Part shown: positions 7,047 to 11,646 of the stretch, one piece after another
Position numbering within the stretch: the stretch's first letter is position 1
Layout: every line of letters begins with the position of its first letter
Assembly: GCA_022758935.1 (NCBI GenBank)
Contig: JAEMQG010000039.1
Span: 1 to 11,646 of the forward strand
Length of the DNA: 11,646 bases
DNA from: Candidatus Nitrosopumilus sp.
GTDB lineage: Archaea > Thermoproteota > Nitrososphaeria > Nitrososphaerales > Nitrosopumilaceae
Reading direction: 5' to 3'
Translations under genes and position numbers: made by a program
Notes under the pieces: generated by a model
What the model saw: only the letters and a program-made list of their open reading frames with translations
What the model was told of the DNA's origin: nothing
Databases searched by the model: none

Positions 7047-7823
7047 ATGACATCGTTAGAAAATTTAATAATTAATCTAAGAAAAAAGAAACAGGCGGCA
7101 ACTAATCTTAGGAAAAAAGCTGAAAAACAACTTCAAGAAGTGAGATCCCTTGAAAGAAGATCTTCACATGGATTACACCTGATAGATAGAAAAATTGAGT
7201 CTGAAAGGGAGGATGCTACTGATGTCTCTGGTATTCTAAATCAAAAAACATCTCAATTAGAAAGTATTGAAAGATTGGTTGCAGCAGCTAAGGAACGCAT
7301 AATTCATGAAAAAGAGACTTTGAGTCAAACAGAACATGAATTAGAATTTGCTCAAAATCCCGAAGAAAAACAGTATGCAGAATCAAGATTAATCTCACTA
7401 CATGACCATATTAGGGAATTAGAATATGAGATAAAAAATAGAGAAAAAACGGCAAAAAAGATCGTTGAAGACATTGCACGATATAACGAAATTAAATCAA
7501 AAATAAGCTCAAAAATTCAGCAACAATCAAAGTCAAAGCCTTCTCTACGTGAAAAAATTAGTACAAGTCATAAGGACACCCAAAAATTCATCAAAGACTT
7601 GGAACAAAAAGCCAAAGCTGAAGCATCTGCTACAAAGTCACTAAGTGTAATATCCTCTAAATTAAAAGAATTACTTGCTAAAAAACGAAAGTTGTCACAA
7701 AAACGTAAGTCTACAACCAAAAGGAAATCTCCAACAAAAACAACCAAAAGGAAATCTCCAACAAAAACAACCAAAAGGAAATCTCCAACAAAGAAAGTAA
7801 GCCGAAAAAAGTCTAGGAAATAA
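7047..7823 (+). CDS. Long coiled-coil protein with histone-H1-like basic Ser-Pro repeat tail
   Basis: 258 residues, not assigned to a named family. Residues 1-215 are almost continuous charged helix with heptad-like Leu/Ile spacing (for example LENLIINLRKKKQAATNL, LISLHDHIRELEYEIKNR) and a short break near 172-178 (KSKPSLREK), so a coiled-coil rod is likely. Residues 216-258 are a Lys/Arg-rich tail holding three 9-residue repeats TTKRKSPTK (223-231, 232-240, 241-249), then KVSRKKSRK. SPTK units resemble the S/T-P-K-K motifs of eukaryotic histone H1 and bacterial H1-like proteins, which bind the minor groove of AT-rich DNA. It is therefore plausibly a nucleoid-associated or chromosome-organising protein; this is inference. 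There is no signal peptide or membrane segment. The ATG is 24-31 nt downstream of a weak ACTTAACC element (7016-7023). Confidence 0.85.
   Translation: MTSLENLIINLRKKKQAATNLRKKAEKQLQEVRSLERRSSHGLHLIDRKIESEREDATDVSGILNQKTSQLESIERLVAAAKERIIHEKETLSQTEHELEFAQNPEEKQYAESRLISLHDHIRELEYEIKNREKTAKKIVEDIARYNEIKSKISSKIQQQSKSKPSLREKISTSHKDTQKFIKDLEQKAKAEASATKSLSVISSKLKELLAKKRKLSQKRKSTTKRKSPTKTTKRKSPTKTTKRKSPTKKVSRKKSRK
7713..7793 (+). repeat. 27-bp in-frame tandem repeat, three copies
   Basis: Copies at 7713-7739, 7740-7766 and 7767-7793 are identical except for the last base of the third (G for A). Each unit begins ACAACCAAAAGG and encodes TTKRKSPTK. A degenerate partial copy (KRKSTTK) precedes the first. 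Near-perfect DNA identity, including synonymous sites, indicates recent expansion by slippage or recombination. Confidence 0.95.
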
Positions 7824-7828
7824 ACCTC

Positions 7829-7880
7829 AAATTATATTTCTCAAAAATTACCTATTACACAACTGAATAAATTATATTTC
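7829..7880 (+). repeat. 12-bp direct repeat pair AAATTATATTTC
   Basis: AAATTATATTTC is present at 7829-7840 and 7869-7880, exactly 40 bp apart, in the 94-bp gap between the coiled-coil gene and the membrane-protein gene. The low-complexity AT composition makes chance plausible. The T-rich stretch after the second copy (CCTTTTTCCTT) may serve as an archaeal U-tract terminator for the upstream gene. Confidence 0.35.
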
Positions 7881-7888
7881 CTTTTTCC

Positions 7889-7899
7889 TTAATTTTAAA
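7889..7899 (+). promoter_or_regulatory. Candidate box A for the 7918 membrane-protein gene
   Basis: TTAATTTTAAA spans 19-29 nt upstream of the TTG at 7918. The sequence adjoins the alternative GTG start at 7900, which would then lie inside the promoter; this favours translation from 7918. Confidence 0.35.
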
Positions 7900-7917
7900 G
7901 TGTGGATTTGCATTATT

Positions 7918-8532
7918 TTGATTAAACTGAACAAACGCGGCCCGGTAATTATGATGATTGGATTGGTCTTGGTGATAATTTCACTTATACTAATATCGTC
8001 TATTTTACCAGCTGATATTTCTCACGGTGATGAACTTTACATTCCTACTTTATTCAAAGGAATGTTTAGTCAGGTTTCTGATGATATCCAAATATTGCCT
8101 GGTACTTCTGAATATTATTCATACAATACAAAATCGTCTGACGTTTCAATATTATGGGGTATGCAAATAATTGATTTTCAAGATGGCGATAACCTCTCTG
8201 TGACTATTTCTAATATCTTTGGAGATGAGTATGGGGCATTTACTCAAATTGCTCCAATTATTTTTGAAACGGTGGAGATATCTAAATCCGACACACTGAA
8301 TTTTGAAATACAAAATCATGGTTCTAGAACAGTTAATGTGGTTGTAATGTTTTCTGAAGATCCAAAGAATTCTAATGCATTTTCTAATCCTAATTCTTCT
8401 ATCACGACAATGATTTTACCTATGGCGATATCTGGTATTTTTTTCATTCTTGGAATTTTAATATTTCTCGTAGGCGTTATACTCTCTATAGTTGATTGGA
8501 AAAAAGTTCAAAACAATAAAAGAAATTATTAA
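7918..8532 (+). CDS. Membrane-anchored protein with exported beta-rich domain (possible GOLD/p24-like), unknown function
   Basis: 204 residues from TTG 7918. The N terminus MIKLNKRGPV is a short positive segment followed by a membrane helix (about 9-28). A domain of roughly 135 residues should face outward; it looks beta-rich (YYSYNTKSSDVSILWGMQII, DNLSVTISNIFGDEYG, LNFEIQNHGSRTVNVVVMFSEDP). A second membrane helix (about 165-192) and a basic cytoplasmic tail DWKKVQNNKRNY end the protein. The TM-beta-TM layout and the FEIQNHGSRTVNVVVMF stretch recall the emp24/gp25L/p24 (GOLD-like) annotations I associate with thaumarchaeal membrane proteins; this is only a possibility. Other starts are GTG 7900 and ATG 7951. 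I chose 7918 because KLNKRGP then directly precedes the helix and a box A-like element sits 24-29 nt upstream. Confidence 0.75.
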   Translation: MIKLNKRGPVIMMIGLVLVIISLILISSILPADISHGDELYIPTLFKGMFSQVSDDIQILPGTSEYYSYNTKSSDVSILWGMQIIDFQDGDNLSVTISNIFGDEYGAFTQIAPIIFETVEISKSDTLNFEIQNHGSRTVNVVVMFSEDPKNSNAFSNPNSSITTMILPMAISGIFFILGILIFLVGVILSIVDWKKVQNNKRNY

Positions 8533-8827
8533 TTAATACATTAACTCTTTTGCAATATCATAGTCTAGTTTTATCAATAATAATCAAAATTTCTATTTTG
8601 TGATTATATCTTACATTCAAAAAATATTATCCATTATTTGGTTAAAAGATTCACTGGATATCTCTTCCTTCTATGAATCTAATTTTGCTTTATGTTTGCG
8701 TGCTGTCTTTTCTTCAGGTTCTTTGATCTCATTTTTCCTTAAACTGGTGGATGTCATAATTTAATTTATTTAAAAATAATGCTAGTCTGTTTTCTATTAA
8801 ATATTAAAAAATAATTTACAAAGTCAG
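8533..8827. other. Intergenic region between convergent genes
   Basis: About 295 AT-rich bases separating the ends of the membrane-protein and SSB genes. It contains only one small open frame worth listing (8671-8757, minus strand) and T-rich runs that could end transcripts in both directions, such as ATTATTTTTTAAT read leftward out of the SSB gene around 8805-8817. Confidence 0.45.
8671..8757 (-). CDS. Candidate 28-aa highly charged microprotein
   Basis: An ATG-initiated frame encoding MTSTSLRKNEIKEPEEKTA and ending RKHKAKLDS. It has 13 charged residues (14 counting His), no hydrophobic core, and more Glu and Pro than random AT-rich translation normally gives. A TATA-like run (TTTAATATTTAATA, minus strand, near 8795-8810) could drive it with a short leader. 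No Shine-Dalgarno sequence is visible and I recognise no family. It may be a real small basic protein or chance. Confidence 0.25.
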   Translation of the reverse strand: MTSTSLRKNEIKEPEEKTARKHKAKLDS

Positions 8828-9133
8828 TTACTGGGGATTAATTTCCATTTTTCCGAACTTGCCTTTTGTTAAGGAAACATCACCTTTGAATTCATTGGTG
8901 TATCCATTTGTGATGACTACAACATCCCCAATGTTTACTGCTTTGATATCATCTCCCCACAATGTTAGTTTGATGTCATCTGATCCATCCGATATTACTG
9001 CATCGCAAACATCAACAGTACCACCTGTCTTAAGATTTACCGTTCTTGGGTCTCCTTTGCTTTTTACCTCAGCTTTTAGGTTAATTCCACTTCGCATTTT
9101 CTTTACTTGTGAAACTGATTGAAATTCTACCAT
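8828..9133 (-). CDS. Single-stranded DNA-binding protein, single RPA-type OB fold
   Basis: 101 residues forming one OB fold of the archaeal SSB/RPA (hSSB1-like) type. Landmarks are GINLKAEVKSKGDPRTV, VCDAVISDGSDDIKLTLWG and IGDVVVITNGYTNEFKGDVSL. Aromatic residues W59, Y78 and F82 have the same 19- and 4-residue spacing as Trp56, Trp75 and Phe79, which stack on ssDNA in the Sulfolobus SSB. It ends with KMEINPQ just after the OB fold and lacks the Gly-rich, acidic C-terminal tail that crenarchaeal SSB uses for protein interactions. It probably protects ssDNA in replication and repair, or is an accessory OB subunit of an RPA complex. The ATG at 9133 has a TTATAA box 24-29 nt upstream and no SD, so the mRNA is probably leaderless and monocistronic. 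Confidence 0.9.
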   Translation of the reverse strand: MVEFQSVSQVKKMRSGINLKAEVKSKGDPRTVNLKTGGTVDVCDAVISDGSDDIKLTLWGDDIKAVNIGDVVVITNGYTNEFKGDVSLTKGKFGKMEINPQ

Positions 9134-9156
9134 TATTCTGACTCAAATTTAGACAA

Positions 9157-9162
9157 TTATAA
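9157..9162 (-). promoter_or_regulatory. Box A (TATA) for the SSB gene
   Basis: On the minus strand this reads TTATAA (context GCTTATAATT), 24-29 nt upstream of the ATG at 9133. It is the clearest TATA element in the window and predicts that transcription starts at or next to the start codon. Confidence 0.55.
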
Positions 9163-9341
9163 GCTTTTTTAAAATCAAGTCATGGGTGTAATTAAATGTC
9201 GATCATTTTATTTCTTTGAAAGCATCTAAAATTCTTCTCAAACTTTTTCATATATTCACCTAATTAACAATTATCTAAATTCAGAATCATGTTAAATAGA
9301 AAAGCATCTCATAAGTATGTCTAAATGAATTAATTTCTAGT

Positions 9342-9458
9342 TTAGGCACTTGATTTTACTTTAACATAGATCTCTTTTTTGATTTTTATTTTTAAATGAT
9401 ATATTATGATCTTACCTGATTTATGAAAAGTTCGTGCAAAATCTATTTTCCTGACCAT
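9342..9458 (-). CDS. Candidate 38-aa basic microprotein
   Basis: An ATG frame reading MVRKIDFARTFHKSGKIII then a Lys/Ile-rich segment ending KVKSSA. It is strongly basic with alternating hydrophobic and Lys residues, compatible with a beta hairpin. That composition is also what random AT-rich DNA produces, so coding status is uncertain. The ATG lies 27 bp from the centre of an AT element (about 9485) that sits the same distance from the opposite gene at 9512, so one element could serve both directions. Confidence 0.22.
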   Translation of the reverse strand: MVRKIDFARTFHKSGKIIIYHLKIKIKKEIYVKVKSSA

Positions 9459-9481
9459 ATTGCCGTCCCTAAAAAATTAAA

Positions 9482-9488
9482 CTTAATA
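9482..9488 (+). promoter_or_regulatory. Box A for the zinc-ribbon microprotein gene
   Basis: CTTAATA lies 24-30 nt upstream of the ATG at 9512, with an A-rich run (AAAAAATTAAA) just before it that could act as a BRE-like flank. The position predicts a leaderless transcript. On the opposite strand the same bases read TATTAAG and could drive the small frame at 9342-9458. Confidence 0.5.
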
Positions 9489-9511
9489 GGCCGATTTTGC
9501 GTGTTATATCA

Positions 9512-9673
9512 ATGGGACGTAGAAAAACTCAGAAAATTATCCGGACTGGCCCAAAAAATGCAACTACCGGAATGTGCCCTTTATGCATGACCATTGGTAA
9601 GGTATTCCTTCTTGGTCCACCTGGTAAAGAACGAGGGAAATGTGAGAAATGTCGCCAGGAATTTGAATTGTAG
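9512..9673 (+). CDS. 53-aa zinc-ribbon microprotein
   Basis: A complete small gene (ATG 9512 to TAG 9671-9673) beginning MGRRKTQKIIRTGPKN. The core is TGMCPLCMTIGKVF ... KERGKCEKCRQEFEL. C22-X2-C25 and C44-X2-C47, separated by 18 residues, form a standard four-Cys zinc ribbon. The basic N terminus would suit nucleic-acid binding. Similar tiny ribbons occur in ribosomal proteins, RNA polymerase subunits and transcription factors; I cannot match this one to any of them. A box A lies 24-30 nt upstream and there is no SD, so it is probably leaderless. A 60-codon frame on the opposite strand (9529-9711) is its shadow. The coiled-coil microprotein follows 73 bp downstream with its own box A. Confidence 0.85.
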   Translation: MGRRKTQKIIRTGPKNATTGMCPLCMTIGKVFLLGPPGKERGKCEKCRQEFEL

Positions 9674-9713
9674 TTCAAAAAGCTAACAAGCTCATCAAAC
9701 AATTTACCCATAA

Positions 9714-9722
9714 CTTTTTAAG
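9714..9722 (+). promoter_or_regulatory. Box A for the 56-aa coiled-coil gene
   Basis: CTTTTTAAG is centred about 29 nt before the ATG at 9747. No SD is present, so transcription probably starts within a few bases of the start codon. Confidence 0.45.
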
Positions 9723-9746
9723 ACAATTTTTTGATGATAGATAATC

Positions 9747-9917
9747 ATGTACTCCGAAGCTGAAACTATCTATGAACGAGTGGCAAGACTTGAAGATGAA
9801 ATTGCTCTACTCAGAAGTGAAGTTGATATTCTTAAAAGCGCACTCCGAAATAAGATTGCCAGACACGAGATATCTATGATCAAGAAAGGACAAGATATCA
9901 GTTCTATCATTGATTAA
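9747..9917 (+). CDS. 56-aa coiled-coil microprotein
   Basis: A complete small gene from ATG 9747 to TAA 9915-9917, beginning MYSEAETIYERVARLEDE and ending KKGQDISSIID. Residues 8-38 show regular heptads (ERVARLEDEIALLRSEVDIL) expected for a dimeric or trimeric coiled coil, followed by a short polar tail. It has no membrane segment or Cys. The near-ideal heptad pattern, box A placement and use of the full frame make it convincing. It overlaps the stop of the convergent SirB1-family gene by four bases (TTAA). Small coiled coils of this kind often serve as oligomerisation or adaptor modules; nothing here shows the partner. It may be a functional neighbour of the zinc-ribbon microprotein, but separate promoters argue against an operon. 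Confidence 0.8.
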   Translation: MYSEAETIYERVARLEDEIALLRSEVDILKSALRNKIARHEISMIKKGQDISSIID

Positions 9918-10732
9918 TTTTTTGTCTTTATACTTCTTATTAATTCTAAGATAAAATCTACATCTTCTGCATTAGGATTTATCTCCAAATATCTATTCAG
10001 ATATTCTAGTGCGATATCTGAATTCAATAATCTCTCTTCTAGTATTCCTTTGTCTCTAATGTCCTCAGGTGAATTAGGTTCTATAGCTAAAACCATATTT
10101 ACGCATCTTAATGCTTTATCATAGACAAAAGATTGAACATATGAATTTTTTAAATTTCGAGTCAATCTTACAAGAATTTGTTCATGTCCAATCTCATCAA
10201 GAAATTCTGGCTCAAACTCTAATTCTCCTCCAAAATTTTCATCCAAAATTTCTTGAAGATCATCAACATCTAATAATCTTCCATCATTAAATGGATCTAA
10301 AATCATTTCTTCATTATATTTTACCAAAATATGACTTGGGAATCCTATTATCTTAAGATTCAAATTTATGAATTTTGCAATCTCGACATAAAATATTGAA
10401 ATTGTTATCGGCAATCCAGTTTTTTTATCAATCACTTCATTTAGAAAATTATTTTTTGGATTATAGTAATCCTCATCGTCTCCACTGAAACCTAAATTTT
10501 CAAACAAATGTTCATTTAAAATTGAAATTAGATATGTGGGATTTCTTACATCGCTGAGTGATTCTTTTAATGATTTTCCAATTACAGCGATCTTCTGAAT
10601 ATATTCTTCAATGTTTAGATCTGGATATTCTAGAATTTGAGCAAATTTTAAACATTTTTCAACCAGATTGAAATTTGGATTTTTTATAAATGAAATCCAC
10701 TCTGCAACTAGGGGGTCAAATTTTTCTTGCAA
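9914..10732 (-). CDS. SirB1-family protein: transglutaminase-like domain plus TPR
   Basis: 272 residues. A helical N terminus (1-85) leads into the SirB1 transglutaminase-like core: YYNPKNNFLNEVIDKKTGLPITISIFY (90-115), FPSHILVKY with His134, and ILDPFNDGRLL with Asp146. The C-terminal third (about 195-265) is TPR-like (ALRCVNMVLAIEPNSPEDI, DIALEYLNRYLEINPNAEDV). The His and Asp of the triad are kept, but there is no Cys anywhere between 28 and 209, so it is unlikely to be a Cys protease or transglutaminase; this matches the SirB1 family as I know it. Bacterial members sit near peptide-release-factor genes and are poorly understood. It starts at TTG 10732, three bases after the upstream gene's stop, so it is the second gene of a minus-strand operon. 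No strong SD is visible. Confidence 0.88.
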   Translation of the reverse strand: MQEKFDPLVAEWISFIKNPNFNLVEKCLKFAQILEYPDLNIEEYIQKIAVIGKSLKESLSDVRNPTYLISILNEHLFENLGFSGDDEDYYNPKNNFLNEVIDKKTGLPITISIFYVEIAKFINLNLKIIGFPSHILVKYNEEMILDPFNDGRLLDVDDLQEILDENFGGELEFEPEFLDEIGHEQILVRLTRNLKNSYVQSFVYDKALRCVNMVLAIEPNSPEDIRDKGILEERLLNSDIALEYLNRYLEINPNAEDVDFILELIRSIKTKN

Positions 10733-10735
10733 TTA

Positions 10736-11646
10736 TTACAGATTTATCCTATTGAGGTATAATTGTGGCTCTTTCAACTCTCTTGTATTGGGCGGGGTAT
10801 CAATTAATTGTCTGAATGCATTTTTGCCTAATTTTTGGTATATGATTTTTGTAAATTCTTTTCCAATGCCTTTTCTAACCTGATATGACGAAAAATCTGT
10901 GCCCATAAAGGTATAGATGTAATTCTGAAAATCATTATCTGTTTTTAGAATATTTTCTATGACAAATCCTGCCATTCCTTCCATAATTGTAAAGGCTGCA
11001 TGGTGCTGCTGAATTGGATTCAACCATCTTTTGTAAATGTCTAATAACTGCGGAATTGCCTCTGAAATCTTTGGATCTATTTGTACATGTGTAAAAGTCA
11101 TTACATCTGGGCCAATCTGCTCAATTAGGAAATGATCTGGATTCAAAAAGAAAAACAGATTTGCTTTTTTTGCAAAGGGAAAATCATCTGGAACAGCCTG
11201 AAGTTGTAAATATTCTGAAAGACTATTTACTCTTTGATTATCTAGTTCCAAAATGATTACTGCTAATTCTTCGTTAATTAAATTGACTTGCATTGCTGCA
11301 CTTTTGTTTAATTGGTGTATCTTTTCTTGTAGTGAATGTATCATCTCTTCTAAAACTGTCATCTTCACTGCTCCTAGATAACCTGAATTGACATTTCTAA
11401 ATTTGACTTCATATGGTTCGCCTTGTTTGTGCAAAATGATTAAAGGATATCTGGAAAGAACAAATCTGTTTAGATAAATCACTGAATCTAAATAATCTCC
11501 ATATGTAGTTGAAATTTTTGAGATGTATTGAATGGCATATGTTGAATAAACAAGATATTTTGCAGTATTTTTTTGCATTAATTTGGCAATAGTCTGCTGA
11601 TCTTCATTTGCAACTGCATCAAATAATTCTCTTACATATTCTTTTG
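10736..11646 (-). CDS. Unrecognised protein, 5' end outside the window; possible degenerate zincin-like protein
   Basis: The frame reads through the ATG at 11576-11578 without a stop to the right edge (upstream residues include YVRELFDAVANEDQQTIAKL), so that ATG is probably internal and the gene is partial: 302 codons are visible. There is a helical segment LQEKIHQLNKSAAMQ, a mixed alpha/beta middle (LAVIILELDNQ, KANLFFFLNPDHFLIEQIGPD), then HHAAFTIMEGMAGFVIENIL and a C-terminal DTPPNTRELKEPQLYLNRI. The EGxAxxV helix and the PPxTxEx2xPxxYL ending resemble the C-terminal part of some bacterial zincin-like proteins of unknown function, but no HExxH motif is present, so it would be inactive as a protease. 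This resemblance is weak. No signal peptide can be judged because the start is missing. It is the upstream partner of the SirB1-family gene (3-bp gap). Confidence 0.8.
   Translation of the reverse strand, partial: KEYVRELFDAVANEDQQTIAKLMQKNTAKYLVYSTYAIQYISKISTTYGDYLDSVIYLNRFVLSRYPLIILHKQGEPYEVKFRNVNSGYLGAVKMTVLEEMIHSLQEKIHQLNKSAAMQVNLINEELAVIILELDNQRVNSLSEYLQLQAVPDDFPFAKKANLFFFLNPDHFLIEQIGPDVMTFTHVQIDPKISEAIPQLLDIYKRWLNPIQQHHAAFTIMEGMAGFVIENILKTDNDFQNYIYTFMGTDFSSYQVRKGIGKEFTKIIYQKLGKNAFRQLIDTPPNTRELKEPQLYLNRINL

Larger units (their letters stand above)
9134..9511. other. Divergent intergenic region
   Basis: About 378 bases between the SSB gene (-) and the zinc-ribbon microprotein gene (+). 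It holds the two promoters listed separately and one low-confidence 38-codon frame on the minus strand (9342-9458). Otherwise it is AT-rich sequence in which I see no RNA gene or repeat. Confidence 0.45.

Noticed and set aside
8533..8577. Minus-strand fragment reading LIKLDYDIAKELMY, like the end of a protein
   Set aside because: A stop precedes it after two codons and no matching upstream frame was found, so a gene remnant cannot be supported.
8859..9122. 87-codon plus-strand frame opposite the SSB gene
   Set aside because: The OB-fold protein on the minus strand explains the interval and has the promoter.
9289..9324. 11-codon plus-strand frame near 9289
   Set aside because: Too short, without promoter or composition support.
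9529..9711. 60-codon frame on the minus strand
   Set aside because: It is the shadow of the zinc-ribbon microprotein gene on the plus strand, which has the CXXC pairs and a promoter.

Overview
The window looks like a chromosomal segment of an ammonia-oxidising archaeon of the Thaumarchaeota (Nitrososphaerota), most likely a marine-type Nitrosopumilales genome. The reasons are the low GC content, the archaeal-type phosphoglycerate kinase, a short single-OB-fold SSB of the archaeal type, TATA-like box A elements about 24-30 nt upstream of several start codons (the spacing of leaderless archaeal transcripts), and a Bacillus-like SUF operon carrying a Rieske ferredoxin. The assignment rests on recognising protein families by eye; no search was run.

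Layout. (1) 1-4200, + strand: a tight iron-sulfur cluster assembly operon of sufB (3' part only), sufD, a Rieske [2Fe-2S] ferredoxin, sufS, a SufU/IscU-type scaffold and an unrecognised Cys-rich protein, probably helical at the N terminus with a zinc ribbon at the C terminus. (2) 4193-5401, - strand: phosphoglycerate kinase, convergent with the operon. (3) 5532-6200, + strand: a PAP2-family membrane phosphatase, convergent with a small unknown gene at 6189-6500 (-). (4) 6501-7046: a gene-poor AT-rich stretch. (5) 7047-7823, + strand: a long coiled-coil protein ending in a histone-H1-like Lys/Arg/Ser-Pro tail built from a 27-bp tandem repeat. (6) 7918-8532, + strand: a membrane-anchored protein with a beta-rich exported domain. 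(7) 8828-9133, - strand: an RPA/SSB-type single OB fold. (8) 9512-9673 and 9747-9917, + strand: two microproteins, a 53-aa zinc ribbon and a 56-aa coiled coil, each with its own box A. (9) 9914-11646, - strand: a SirB1-family (transglutaminase-like plus TPR) protein, preceded by an unrecognised protein whose reading frame runs off the right edge of the window.

How the genes fit together. SufS takes sulfur from cysteine and the SufU-like protein is the likely sulfur relay or scaffold. SufB and SufD, with SufC presumably just outside the left edge, build the cluster. The Rieske protein is a possible electron carrier or cluster client inside the operon. Three operon-internal genes (Rieske, sufS, sufU) have Shine-Dalgarno-like sequences. 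In contrast, several operon-leading or single genes appear leaderless with box A at about -24 to -30. No mobile element, CRISPR array, rRNA or tRNA was recognised. The least explained items are the Cys-rich protein at the end of the suf operon, the H1-like coiled-coil protein, the microprotein pair, and the unknown partner of SirB1.
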